DNA from: Kistimonas sp964291485
GTDB lineage: Bacteria > Pseudomonadota > Gammaproteobacteria > Pseudomonadales > Endozoicomonadaceae
Length of the DNA: 64,000 bases
Reading direction: 5' to 3'
Assembly (NCBI GenBank): GCA_964291485.2
Contig: OZ220224.1
Location: 2,170,001-2,234,000 of the forward strand
The stretch's first letter is position 1. Each line of letters starts with the position of its first letter. The translations under genes and the position numbers were made by a program. The notes below the pieces were generated by a model. It had not been told where the DNA came from. It saw only the letters and a program-made list of their open reading frames with translations, and ran no database searches. Positions 7,931 through 17,289 of the stretch are shown piece by piece.

Positions 7931-8274
7931 GAAACGTAAATTTGCCTATTAACTACACAGGTACTTTGGTGCTGGCCAGAGAATGGATTGGGCGATTTGA
8001 CAGAGGCCACCATGGTTATGCCAGGGCACTTGAGTTTGAAGTAGTAAAGACCTGCCAGTTTGAAGGCGGGCGTCTGATAAGCATGGAAGATCGCTCAGCG
8101 TTCTATGAGATGCGCCGTGAAGAATTGATAGAGGAAATAGCGCGCAAAGAGGAAATGGCGCGATTACGTGAGGAAAGGAAACTTTCGAATCGTTATAGAA
8201 AAGCAATCAAATCCATTAATTTCTTTTTTTCTACACCTAAGAAAAAACCAATGGCAAGCAGAAAAAAGATCTGA
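7906..8274 (+). pseudogene. C-terminal half of the broken gene whose N-terminal half is at 6599-6889
   Basis: The frame is open from 7885, but the only candidate start is a TTG at 7894, and family-like text begins at about HKYRNVNLPINYTG. It continues with LVLAREWIGRFD, YARALEFEVVKTCQFEGG and DRSAFYEMRRE, then a basic tail (STPKKKPMASRKKI). From memory, full-length relatives carry this right after a CWRGY...Y-type N-terminal half, so this and 6599-6889 look like two parts of one gene now about 1 kb apart. Translation as a separate small protein from the TTG cannot be excluded. A terminator follows at 8297. Confidence 0.5.
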
Positions 8275-8296
8275 GTTGTCATTAGCGATAAAAACT

Positions 8297-8327
8297 AAAA
8301 AGCCATCTGCTCAGGTGGCTTTTTTAT
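8297..8327 (+). terminator. Rho-independent terminator
   Basis: Stem AAAGCCATCT / AGGTGGCTTT (one G-T wobble) around a four-base loop, followed by a T-run. It sits 23 bp after the 8274 stop and before the next tail gene, so it separates the graveyard region from the following tail operon. Confidence 0.8.
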
Positions 8328-8343
8328 TTACGGAGATCCATGG

Positions 8344-11300
8344 ATGGCGATTCTTCCGGATGATGTAAAACTCTACGCCTCGCAACGCCTGACCGATGAG
8401 TCTGACGGCGGCGGCCGTGCGACCGGCAATGAAGTGATTGATGGGGATATCAATAACCTGTTCCGGGATATTTCCCGCATTGATCGCACCCTTGGCGATG
8501 TGTCGCTCCGGAAAGTCTATGCCGGTGTCAGCACCGACAATACCGATCCCTACCTTGGCGCTCACCTGATCATTACCGAACCGCCGCAGGATACCAAGGT
8601 CGATGTTCTGCTGTTCAATACCGACAGCCAGACCGATGAACGAACTGAGGCCCGTAACCGGATTGAGTCCTATGTGGTGCCGGCGGTGGATGCTTCCTGG
8701 GAACTCTTGGGTGACCAGCTGGTTGGCCAGCGTAGTATCCAAGCCATACAACGAACCGAGGATCGCTTGCCGGAGATTGGTGAGGTCTACCGTTTGTTGG
8801 ATTCAAACAACGGAGGCGAACAGTACATCCGCATCACCGACGTCAGCGCCAGCACCGAAACCTTTACCATCAGCCGCAACGATAACTATGTGGATTTTGT
8901 CCGCCGTCGTTTGACGCTGGGGATAAGCTCACCACTGGAGCAGACCTTTCCCGGGGGGACTGCTACCCCCACCGGCACGGAACGCAGGGACAGCACCAAA
9001 CTCACCCGTCTTCAAAGTACCCAGGTCGCGGATGCGGCCAAATACTATGGTGCCTCCCATCTAAAGGAAACAGCCACTGCTAGCAGTACCAAAATCAAGG
9101 TCGACAGCATCTACGCCCACCTGGTGCCCAGCGCCACCAGTGAAATGGCAGTGATTGATGAGCCCGGTTACAGCGGCAGTCGCCAGATTCTGCCAACGCG
9201 CAATGGCACATTGAATACGACGCTGGTTTTCGGACATATCCAGGGCAACCAGTCCCGCTCCTATATTGGGGCCGGCGTGGTGAGGGAAAGCCTGGTACTG
9301 TCCATCAACGGTGGTACGTATGAAGACAACGGGGCCGGTGAGTTTAACCATGTCTCTGGCTCCGATCCCTTTGAGCGCATCACCCTTGACTACGAAACAG
9401 GCCAAATCGACGCTTATCGAACAACCAGTTATTTCACCGGTAACGCCACTGCGACCTGGCAGCCGGGAACCACAGCAACCGGCATCAGCGTCTCGGAGGT
9501 TGTTCAGATTGAGTTACAGAACCGGGGCTTTACCTACACCTTTGCCTTTCCGGAGGAGAAACCTCGTCCCGGCAGTTTCGTACTGAGCTATATGGCGCTG
9601 GGGAAATGGTATGAACTGCGCGATCCTGGTAATGGACTGCTGACCGGTAATGGCAGCGGCACTATCAATTTCGCCACCGGCTCTGTCGCGGTAACACTGG
9701 AGGCCATGCCCGATGTTGATACGGCGCTGGTTGTCAGTTACTCCCTGCCATTTGCTGACGAGCTGACTATCCACACGGGTTCTGCCGTAGCGCAGCAACC
9801 GGAGATTCGTCACACCACGGCACACTCGGGAATCAAGCCGGGCAGCGTCACCATAACTTATATCAGCGGTGGCCAGAGCAAAACACTCTCGGACAACGGA
9901 GCAGCGATTCTGTCTGGCGATGGTACTGGCAGCCTGATTTATGCATCGGGTGAACTGGCCTTTGTACCGGAGTCGTTGCCTGATGCCGGTACTGCCATCA
10001 CGGTCAGCTATGAGCAGGGGAACCAGATCACCAGTCCGGTTACGGTTGAGGTGGACGGAAGCGGTACGGCTACCGGCACTATCCCCGGTGCGCCTCTGTT
10101 GCCGGGCAGTGTAAAACTGACCTTTACCTGTGAGCGAGTTGGAGAGGTTCCCAGTGCCTGGAAAGGCACCAACACCAAACCTATTGAGATCTATGACCGG
10201 GTTTACAACGTCACCCATACCGCATCCGATGACAGTACCGGCGGATGGAACGGTCGGGCTGGTTCCATCAACTATGCCACCGGCGAGTTCTCCATTGAGG
10301 CCGAACAGAACTACAGCTATCAAACCTACAAGATCAACGCCTATGACTATGAGTTCGCCGGCAAAATCTACACCCGACAGCGTATTGAGGGCGACACCAC
10401 TACACTGACTGAAACTTATCAGGGTAATACCCTATCAGTGCTAGCGCAGGAGAATGCGCTTTCCCATCAGCCCGAAACCGAAAGTGTCACAGTGCCGGAT
10501 CTGGTTATCCGGTTGTTGCCCAATACGTCAGAACCGTTGGTACCGGGCTCTGTGATGTTTGAGTTTGGCGGAGCCTTCTATCAGGACAGGGATGGCAGCA
10601 TTATCAGAAATCTCTCCACTGCAACCAATGCGGGCACCATCGTCGGCAGCATTGATTACACTGGCGCACAGGTGACCCTCAGCCAATGGCCGGATGGTGC
10701 CAGTCCTGCAGTCAATCTGGTGGCCTCTGCCACAACGGCGGCGGGTTATCAGACAGACAGGGTCGCCTTTCGTACACCTGGTGCACCGATTCGCACCGGC
10801 AGTTTGCAAGTCAGTGCCCTGCGTGCCGATACCGGCGCCACTATCAGTACCCAGGCGGATAACAATGGGCTGATCAGTAGTCCGGAAATGCTGGGTTATA
10901 TCGATTACCAGAGCGGATGGTGTCAGGTGGAATTCACCGATGGCGTCAATCCTATCCATGTCATCCCACAGTCCATTCGTTTCAACAGTGTGGTGCTGAC
11001 CAGTATTCCGTTGGATAGCGAACTGATAGGTTTGGATCCGGTACGTTTACCTGCTGATGGCAGGGTACCCATTTATCGTCCCGGTGATGTGGTGGTGCTG
11101 GCCCATACCGGTACCACCATGGTGAACTCGCCCACGGCCGGACAAACCGTGTCATTAAGCCGGGATCATCAGGCTGAAATCACGGTTACTGACGACTCCG
11201 GTACTCCAATCAATAGTGCGGATTATTCTGTCGATCTGGAAGCCGGCACCGTCACCTTTGCAAACGATCTGGCCGGTACACTCACTATCCATAATCGTAT

Positions 11301-11871
11301 TGAGCAGATGGCGCTGGTCAGCGATGTACAGATCAGCGGCGATCTCAGTCTGGCCACCCCGTTGGCGTGGGATTTTCCGGCAGATGAAACACTGGTCAGC
11401 AGCGCCGTCGTGTATGGTGATCTTCAATCCCGGGTACACGACGAGTTCACCCAGCGCACCTGGGATAGCGGCGAGCCCAACTGGAGCAAGCATCGCATCG
11501 GGGACGACACCACAGCGCAGTACAACCTGATCAACTATCCCATTGAGGTCAGCAACAAAGGTGCGGTTGACGGACGCTGGGCGATCATCTTCACCAGCAG
11601 TAGCACCTTTCAGGTCGTCGAAGAAAACCTTGGTATCATCGCTACCGGTTCTACCAGCAGCGATTGTGCCCCCCTGAATCCGGAAACCCATGTCCCCTAT
11701 TTCATCATCCGGTTTGATGGCTGGGGCACCGGCTGGAGCAGTGGTAATGTACTTCGTTTCAACACCACCGGCGCATTGGCACCCTGTTGGCTGGTGCGAA
11801 CCGTCCTGTCGGGACAAGGCACTACGGACGATGACCGTTTCACCCTGCAGATTCGGGGGGATGCAGACTGA
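8344..11871 (+). CDS. Large phage tail structural protein with tandem beta repeats
   Basis: A 1175-residue protein opening the second tail block. A GGAGATCC site precedes the ATG at 8344. Residues about 400-850 hold at least five degenerate repeats of 80-110 residues, each with a core like PGSVxxxY...DNGxGxL.G.G.GxIxYATGxV. Examples start near PRPGSFVLSYMALG, IKPGSVTITYISGG, LLPGSVKLTFTCE, LVPGSVMFEFGG and IRTGSLQVSALR. This points to stacked beta-sandwich modules as in tail-tip, fibre or decoration proteins. The C-terminal 300 residues are different and contain many aromatic and Gly residues. No enzyme motif is seen. It is coupled by a TGATG overlap to the next gene. Confidence 0.7.
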   Translation: MAILPDDVKLYASQRLTDESDGGGRATGNEVIDGDINNLFRDISRIDRTLGDVSLRKVYAGVSTDNTDPYLGAHLIITEPPQDTKVDVLLFNTDSQTDERTEARNRIESYVVPAVDASWELLGDQLVGQRSIQAIQRTEDRLPEIGEVYRLLDSNNGGEQYIRITDVSASTETFTISRNDNYVDFVRRRLTLGISSPLEQTFPGGTATPTGTERRDSTKLTRLQSTQVADAAKYYGASHLKETATASSTKIKVDSIYAHLVPSATSEMAVIDEPGYSGSRQILPTRNGTLNTTLVFGHIQGNQSRSYIGAGVVRESLVLSINGGTYEDNGAGEFNHVSGSDPFERITLDYETGQIDAYRTTSYFTGNATATWQPGTTATGISVSEVVQIELQNRGFTYTFAFPEEKPRPGSFVLSYMALGKWYELRDPGNGLLTGNGSGTINFATGSVAVTLEAMPDVDTALVVSYSLPFADELTIHTGSAVAQQPEIRHTTAHSGIKPGSVTITYISGGQSKTLSDNGAAILSGDGTGSLIYASGELAFVPESLPDAGTAITVSYEQGNQITSPVTVEVDGSGTATGTIPGAPLLPGSVKLTFTCERVGEVPSAWKGTNTKPIEIYDRVYNVTHTASDDSTGGWNGRAGSINYATGEFSIEAEQNYSYQTYKINAYDYEFAGKIYTRQRIEGDTTTLTETYQGNTLSVLAQENALSHQPETESVTVPDLVIRLLPNTSEPLVPGSVMFEFGGAFYQDRDGSIIRNLSTATNAGTIVGSIDYTGAQVTLSQWPDGASPAVNLVASATTAAGYQTDRVAFRTPGAPIRTGSLQVSALRADTGATISTQADNNGLISSPEMLGYIDYQSGWCQVEFTDGVNPIHVIPQSIRFNSVVLTSIPLDSELIGLDPVRLPADGRVPIYRPGDVVVLAHTGTTMVNSPTAGQTVSLSRDHQAEITVTDDSGTPINSADYSVDLEAGTVTFANDLAGTLTIHNRIEQMALVSDVQISGDLSLATPLAWDFPADETLVSSAVVYGDLQSRVHDEFTQRTWDSGEPNWSKHRIGDDTTAQYNLINYPIEVSNKGAVDGRWAIIFTSSSTFQVVEENLGIIATGSTSSDCAPLNPETHVPYFIIRFDGWGTGWSSGNVLRFNTTGALAPCWLVRTVLSGQGTTDDDRFTLQIRGDAD

Positions 11872-12914
11872 TGGCAACCCTGGCAATCGGCAACGGCAGT
11901 CAGATTAATCCCTTCCTGATCCAGACACCGGAGGATTTTGAAGCTGTCTGGCATCATTCCGAGAACTATTACTACGAGTTGACCACTGATCTGGATATGG
12001 ATGGCCGCTATCTCAGTCAAAACGACAATGGCGGCAGTTTCCATCTGGACGGCAAGGGCCACAAGGTCATTAACATGACCTGTGGTAATTACTGGCATTT
12101 CTTTGGTTTTGGTGATATCCGCAATATTGAGTTCTACATTGCCAGTGGCCTTACCACCGGTCTCCACCAGACTTGTTACAATGGCGCGGTGTTACAGGAT
12201 GTACGGGTTCATTGGCAGCATACTGCCGATGTCTATTTATCCAAATCATGGCCGCAAGGACAACCGGTTTATCGGAATGTAGTACTCAGTGGTCTCGCGA
12301 CGCTTAAGTACATCGCCAACCAGGAGCGCTTCGATACCAGCGGTTGTTATGTGGCCATGAACCGTGATCCCAATAACAACGATGGCGTCCTGATCAGCGA
12401 TATCTATGATCCGGCGGAGTACGTCAATCTGGATCCCGCCCTCTGGAACCTGACATCAGGCAGTGTTCCGTCCCTGATACCGCAAACCGGCGACTACAGT
12501 CGCTATACCCATGTGCTGGGTACCACATTAGTCGACGGCAGCCCTGTACCGAGAACAGTGCGGGCGGTGACCATGCAACGCCATGAACTGATCGCACAGA
12601 TCGACAGCGCAGGTGATGGCAGCTTTGAGCTGGTCACCAGCCCCTACACCGATGGTATTCTGGTGTATGCATTTGATGAGTACGGTAGCCTGCTGGAGGC
12701 TGACACGGCTTACAGCATTGGTGCCATTACACATCCGCAAACACCCAACGGCTATCGCTATATCTGTATTCAGGCCGGTACGACGGACGCAGCGCTTCCA
12801 GCCGAGCCGTGGCCGACCGATCAGCTAGCCAGCGGTACTGCCATCTTTGAAGCCCATAAACTCCGTCAGCCTATGCTGCATGGGCCGGTCACGCCGAAAA
12901 GGATTCTCGGCTGA
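11871..12914 (+). CDS. Phage tail-associated protein with C-terminal beta domain shared with the next gene
   Basis: A 347-residue protein. The N-terminal half (INPFLIQTPEDFEAVW, then LTTDLDMDG and FHLDGKGHKVINM) resembles the short beta-helix repeats of secreted or tail proteins. The C-terminal third has a carboxypeptidase-regulatory-like strand set (VDGSPVPRTVRAVTM...SAGDGSFEL), then YGSLLEADTAYSIGAITHP and ATAIF-type ends closing in MLHGPV. The same last module recurs in the following protein, so the two genes share a duplicated domain. Start and stop both overlap neighbours by TGATG. A structural role in the tail tip is inferred from context. Confidence 0.6.
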   Translation: MATLAIGNGSQINPFLIQTPEDFEAVWHHSENYYYELTTDLDMDGRYLSQNDNGGSFHLDGKGHKVINMTCGNYWHFFGFGDIRNIEFYIASGLTTGLHQTCYNGAVLQDVRVHWQHTADVYLSKSWPQGQPVYRNVVLSGLATLKYIANQERFDTSGCYVAMNRDPNNNDGVLISDIYDPAEYVNLDPALWNLTSGSVPSLIPQTGDYSRYTHVLGTTLVDGSPVPRTVRAVTMQRHELIAQIDSAGDGSFELVTSPYTDGILVYAFDEYGSLLEADTAYSIGAITHPQTPNGYRYICIQAGTTDAALPAEPWPTDQLASGTAIFEAHKLRQPMLHGPVTPKRILG

Positions 12915-13489
12915 TGGGCAGTTACATTCCAAACCCGAACGCACTGGTATTGTCAGTACAGGGCGGGTATGACGCACCGGCTGCCGCCAATGTGGTGCTT
13001 GATGCTCCATCACCGGATGCGGCGCAGACCTTTGTCAGTGGCACGGTGTCATTGAACGGTGAACCGGTAGATAAAGAGATTGTGGTTGTTTCCTTCCGGC
13101 AACAACAGCGGCAGGGACAATTGCCGGAGCGTACAATTATCGCAAGCGGTCAGAGTGGAACAGATGGCCGTTTTGAGATTGACCTGAATGGCTTTGCCGA
13201 GCCGGTACTGGTACTTGCCATGGATGACTATGGCGATACCTGGCAGGCGAATACCCGCTACATTGTCGGCGATGTGGTTCACCCCAGAACAGGAAGGTTT
13301 GCAGGCTTTGTCTACGAGTGTCTGGCGGAAGGGATATCAGGCTCATCAGAACCCGAGTGGTGGGAGGATAACGGCAGCACCAATACCGGACTGGTGGGAA
13401 CCGCAGTTTTCAAGGCACGTCCTTTCTATCAGGCCATAGTCCATGGCCCTTTGCTGCCGGCCAGAAGCAACAGCACTGGCGATGGCTGA
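12914..13489 (+). CDS. Phage tail-associated protein, paralogous module
   Basis: A 191-residue protein starting SYIPNPNALVLS, a motif repeated at the start of the next protein. The middle has a carboxypeptidase-regulatory-like fold (VSGTVSLNGEPVDKEIVVVS...GTDGRFEIDLNG), and the end (YGDTWQANTRYIVGDVVHP ... AIVHGPLLPA) matches the end of the previous protein. So it looks like a hybrid of modules also present in both neighbours. It overlaps the next start by 8 bp. No enzymatic residue pattern was noticed. Confidence 0.6.
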   Translation: MGSYIPNPNALVLSVQGGYDAPAAANVVLDAPSPDAAQTFVSGTVSLNGEPVDKEIVVVSFRQQQRQGQLPERTIIASGQSGTDGRFEIDLNGFAEPVLVLAMDDYGDTWQANTRYIVGDVVHPRTGRFAGFVYECLAEGISGSSEPEWWEDNGSTNTGLVGTAVFKARPFYQAIVHGPLLPARSNSTGDG

Positions 13490-15380
13490 TTACATTCCGG
13501 ATCCTGCGAGTCTGACACTGGAGGGTAGCCATGATTATTCAGCGCCTGATGGGGCCAGCATTTCACTGGATGTCGCATTCGGAGAACCTGTTAAACCACC
13601 TCCTGTTAGCTGGCCGGTAGCGCCATCAATAACACGGCAATGGCAGGCACTATGGGAGCCCGCAGTTGATAAACAGCAGGGCACAGATATTGGTTGGCGT
13701 CCTGCCAATCAGACAGAAAGCTTTGTACAGCTTCGACAACGCGTGGCAAGTAAAAAGCTTGAACCTGAGTTGCACTCACTTTGGGGAAGAATCCCGTGCA
13801 AAGAAACAGATTCCGTTCTGGCATGGGCACATGGTCATCGTTGTGAGTCTGTTTCTATAGGCTTCTGGGGAGACGTGCCAGCCAAAGATACTGTGCCTAC
13901 CCGCGCAGGTTGGGATGACAGCATTACAGTAAATGAGATCAGCAGCGGCATATGGTGGGGGAATCCGCCTGGTAAGGATCAACAGCACGGCGGTGGCTGG
14001 TATCGGGTGCAGGAGCACTTGTCAGGGGAAATCGAACCGAAGACCTATATACCAGAGCCGGCTCGCCTGGCATTTGTGTTTCAGGGTACACGCTACACGC
14101 CAGCCCATAATGAATCCATCTGGTTTACGTTTGGCTCAACAGTCACATCAAAGGCGAGCAGGCCGCGTAATAGCAGCATCCTGTCTCAGTGGAATTTGGC
14201 AAAACAGTACAATCCTGCCTGGCAGTTACCATGGGGAGCAGGGCAGAGCCAACAACGGTGCGATGCGGATTACAGTATCCGTTTTGCGGCCAATATTGAT
14301 CCTGTTGATCCCACAGCTCCCGCTACTCCTGAACGACCTGCCGACAAGGATGCCTGGCTTATCATGAACACCATCAGTGTTGTCACGCTGCTGGATCAGC
14401 AGCCACTGGATGTCACCGAGCTGGCCATTGAACTGGATATCGACAGTTTCACCTGGCAGCTGTCAGCACAGATCAATAATCGCGCCAGTCTTAACCGTGT
14501 AGCGCCAGATCAGAATGGCCCGAAGGAAATCGAAGTCACGATTAACGGCTGGCGCTGGGTGTTTATCGTTGAGCGCTATGAGGCCAACCGTAGTTTCAAC
14601 CGGGAGCGCTACCGGATTCATGGCGAGAGCAGAACGAAATTACTGGCAGCACCTTACGCACCTCTTCGATCCCACAGCGAGAGTTCACCAATCAATGCCA
14701 AGCAGGCAGCAATCCAGCAACTTGAGAACACGGGGTTTACTCTGGACTGGCAAAGCGAAGGCGACTCTGTCACGCCTGACTGGACCTTTCCTGAAAACAC
14801 CTTTTCATACCATGAGCAGACGCCTATGCAGGTTATTGCACGTATAGCAACGACCGCCGGTGCTGTTGTTATACCGTCGATGGATAATGATGCGCTAACC
14901 ATTCAACCGCGTTATCTGCAAAGTCCATGGGACTGGCGGCAAGGAACTGCGGTTACACACCACATAATGCCAGAGAGCATGGTGATCAGCCTGTCGGCTC
15001 AATGGAAACCAGAGTCTCAGTACAATGCAGTTTATGTGTCGGGAATATATGCAGGTGTTTCGGTGAATGTCAGGCGCCAAGGAACTGCAGGGAATGAACC
15101 AGCTCCGGATATTTACGATGATTGGCTGGTGGATGTTGGCCTTAATACGGAACGTGGAAGGAATGAACTGGCCAAAGGTGGCAATCAGGCAGTCGTAACA
15201 CTGGAAATACCGCTAATGCATACAGGAGAGGCTCCAGGACTGATTTTGCCAGGACGATTGGTTGAGGTTATTGAGACTGGAGAGGTGTGGTATGGACTCT
15301 GTCTGTCGATAGCCATTATTTGTACAGGTGGTGTACAGAGCAAAGTCATACAGAGGGTTGGATTGGAGCGACATTACTGA
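13482..15380 (+). CDS. Phage baseplate hub-like tail protein
   Basis: I place the start at 13482 because the protein then opens with ADYIPDPASLTLEGSHDYS, parallel to the start of the previous protein. This gives 632 residues. A further copy of the motif (YIPEPARLAFVFQGTRY) occurs near residue 187. The C-terminal half (about 300-632) resembles gpD/Mu gp44-type hub proteins that carry the tail tip: it contains ELAIELDIDSFTWQLSAQIN, a NGWRWVFIVERYE strand pair, QTPMQVIARIATTAGAVV and a closing PGRLVEVIETGEVWYG segment. Its stop overlaps the following start by TGATG. Confidence 0.65.
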   Translation: MADYIPDPASLTLEGSHDYSAPDGASISLDVAFGEPVKPPPVSWPVAPSITRQWQALWEPAVDKQQGTDIGWRPANQTESFVQLRQRVASKKLEPELHSLWGRIPCKETDSVLAWAHGHRCESVSIGFWGDVPAKDTVPTRAGWDDSITVNEISSGIWWGNPPGKDQQHGGGWYRVQEHLSGEIEPKTYIPEPARLAFVFQGTRYTPAHNESIWFTFGSTVTSKASRPRNSSILSQWNLAKQYNPAWQLPWGAGQSQQRCDADYSIRFAANIDPVDPTAPATPERPADKDAWLIMNTISVVTLLDQQPLDVTELAIELDIDSFTWQLSAQINNRASLNRVAPDQNGPKEIEVTINGWRWVFIVERYEANRSFNRERYRIHGESRTKLLAAPYAPLRSHSESSPINAKQAAIQQLENTGFTLDWQSEGDSVTPDWTFPENTFSYHEQTPMQVIARIATTAGAVVIPSMDNDALTIQPRYLQSPWDWRQGTAVTHHIMPESMVISLSAQWKPESQYNAVYVSGIYAGVSVNVRRQGTAGNEPAPDIYDDWLVDVGLNTERGRNELAKGGNQAVVTLEIPLMHTGEAPGLILPGRLVEVIETGEVWYGLCLSIAIICTGGVQSKVIQRVGLERHY

Positions 15381-15613
15381 TGGCATCAACCAGTATATGG
15401 AAACGATTTACAGGCTTGTTGGCATCACCTGCTGGATTTGTAGGTACGATAGTTGAGCATAATAGTGATGGTACCAGTTCTGTCCTGTTACGTTCGTCAA
15501 GTATTATCCTGGTTAAAGGACTTTATGTGGATATAGGGAAAAAAGTTTTTGTTGAGTCGGGGGAAATTAAGAGAGAGATACCGAATCTGCCTTTTTACGA
15601 TTCGGAGGTTTAG
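15380..15613 (+). CDS. Small phage baseplate/spike-like protein
   Basis: A 77-residue protein whose ATG overlaps the hub gene stop. It starts ASTSIWKRFTGLLA and contains GTIVEHNSDGTSSVLLR followed by VKGLYVDIGKKVFVESG, a pattern of short strands fitting the OB-fold piece of small spike proteins that follow hub genes. It is the last recognisable phage gene in the window. The DNA then becomes AT-richer and the defence island begins. Confidence 0.5.
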   Translation: MASTSIWKRFTGLLASPAGFVGTIVEHNSDGTSSVLLRSSSIILVKGLYVDIGKKVFVESGEIKREIPNLPFYDSEV

Positions 15614-15674
15614 AGGAATAATCTGGATGAAGTTGAAATAGTAGACTAAAGTCCTTTTTTGGTGTTGATGATAA

Positions 15675-15680
15675 TATAAT
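15675..15680 (+). promoter_or_regulatory. Possible -10 element upstream of the methyltransferase gene
   Basis: A perfect TATAAT hexamer lies in the 232-bp gap between the last phage gene and the methyltransferase start, about 165 bp upstream of that start. No good -35 hexamer sits at 16-18 bp. It is recorded because a promoter is needed here. Confidence 0.3.
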
Positions 15681-15845
15681 GCTGTACCAATGCAGGCTTC
15701 TCCACGTTTTTCACACATCTTCTGTCTAGTTTTCATATTTGGCTTCCTGTGTGTGAGCAGTATCAGATTTTGTCTTTCTCGGGAACTACCACTTGAGTGT
15801 CTGGGTCATTTGTGTGACGCTAAAACACATAAAATACCCAGCGAG

Positions 15846-17252
15846 ATGAACGCTTATATGAATTTGAGCAATAAAGACCTGTTAGAACATACCGTTGATA
15901 TATGGGGGAAGAAGCACGTTGCGGAAACACTGGGTAAACACCACTCGGAAGTGACAAAGTGGTTGAAGCTGGAGCATGGTCCCAGTTTTGATGATTTTCA
16001 GCGGGAAATACTGAAAGATTTATTGCCGCAACCTAGATTGAAAGAGCCTCCAGCTTTCAAGTTTATTGACTTGTTTGCCGGTATTGGCGGTATCCGCAAG
16101 GGGTTTGAAGAAATCGGTGGAGAGTGTGTCTTTACCAGTGAGTGGAACAAATATGCGGTACAGACATATAAAGCAAACCATTATAGTGATCCTGAGCGCC
16201 ATACCTTCAACTCTGATATCCGGGAAGTGACGCTCACAGAGCGATATCCTGAAATTAATTCGAAAGTACATGATTTCGTAGATCAGCATATCCCAGATCA
16301 TGACGTGCTTTTGGCCGGATTCCCCTGCCAGCCATTTTCTCTCGCGGGAGTGTCCAAGAAAAACGCGTTGGGGCGTGCGCATGGATTTGAGTGTAAAACG
16401 CAAGGCACACTGTTTTTTGATGTAGCTCGTATCATTGAGGTGAAAAGGCCTGCAGCTTTTGTTCTCGAAAATGTGAAAAACCTGAAAAGCCATGACAAGG
16501 GAAACACGTTTAAGGTTATTGCCGAAACCCTAGATGAATTAGGTTACTGGGTTGCTGATATTGAAGATATGAGCTCTAGAGATCCCAAGGTGATTGATGG
16601 GCGGCATTTTTTGCCGCAGCACCGGGAGCGTATTGTCTTGGTTGGTTTTCGTAAGGATCTGAATGTTCACAAAGGTTTTACGCTGAAGGATATCCAGAAA
16701 GAAATTCCGCGCTCACCTGTTGCTTTTAAAGACTTGATGGATGGAGAGGTAGATGACAAGTACATTCTAACTCCCCGTTTGTGGGAATACCTTTATGAGT
16801 ATGCAAAGAAGCATCAGGCAAAGGGTAATGGGTTTGGTTATGGTTTGGTTGACCCTCAAAACCCGAAAGCTGTAGCCAGAACGCTCTCCGCTCGTTATCA
16901 CAAGGATGGCTCTGAAATCCTAATTGATCGTGGCTGGGACAAGGTGGAGGGGGAGCAGGACTTCTGGAATGAGAGCAATCAGGCGTTGCGTCCTCGACGT
17001 TTGACTCCTCGTGAGTGCGCCCGATTGATGGGCTTTGAACACCCTAGTGAAGAAAAGTTCCGTATACCTGTTTCTGATACGCAAGCTTATCGTCAGTTCG
17101 GAAACTCGGTTGTTGTTCCTGTCTTTGCTGCAGTTGCTCGACTCATGAAAGATCGGATTTTGTCCGCGAAAAAGATCATTGATCAGGATAGAGAGCAAAA
17201 TGTTAATGAACGCAATTCCCGAAAGAATTTGATGGAGGTTACGGAAGCCTGA
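15846..17252 (+). CDS. dcm: DNA cytosine-5 methyltransferase, Dcm/EcoRII type
   Basis: A C5-cytosine methyltransferase of 468 residues, very close in order and wording to E. coli Dcm and M.EcoRII, which modify the inner C of CCWGG. Seen are motif I FIDLFAGIGGIRKGFE (about 73-88), motif IV with the catalytic Cys in GFPCQPFSLAGVSKKN (about 157), motif VI VLENVKNLKSHD (about 206), motif VIII QHRERIVLVGF, the target-recognition part GNGFGYGLVDP, and motifs IX-X RRLTPRECARLMGFE and YRQFGNSVVVPV. I chose the ATG at 15846 because the 52 upstream codons are unlike Dcm. It is followed by vsr, as in E. coli. Confidence 0.93.
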   Translation: MNAYMNLSNKDLLEHTVDIWGKKHVAETLGKHHSEVTKWLKLEHGPSFDDFQREILKDLLPQPRLKEPPAFKFIDLFAGIGGIRKGFEEIGGECVFTSEWNKYAVQTYKANHYSDPERHTFNSDIREVTLTERYPEINSKVHDFVDQHIPDHDVLLAGFPCQPFSLAGVSKKNALGRAHGFECKTQGTLFFDVARIIEVKRPAAFVLENVKNLKSHDKGNTFKVIAETLDELGYWVADIEDMSSRDPKVIDGRHFLPQHRERIVLVGFRKDLNVHKGFTLKDIQKEIPRSPVAFKDLMDGEVDDKYILTPRLWEYLYEYAKKHQAKGNGFGYGLVDPQNPKAVARTLSARYHKDGSEILIDRGWDKVEGEQDFWNESNQALRPRRLTPRECARLMGFEHPSEEKFRIPVSDTQAYRQFGNSVVVPVFAAVARLMKDRILSAKKIIDQDREQNVNERNSRKNLMEVTEA

Positions 17253-17289
17253 TTCAACGCGCTTATCCTGTCATTTGGAAGTAGTCCTG

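Noticed and set aside
6599..8343. Self-splicing intron or retron as the cause of the split gene
   Set aside because: No reverse transcriptase, homing endonuclease or intron core was recognised, and the in-frame stop in the first piece argues for decay. The hairpins alone are not enough.
15675..15680. Confident promoter for dcm
   Set aside because: The TATAAT is perfect, but no -35 at proper spacing was found, so it is listed only as a weak candidate.
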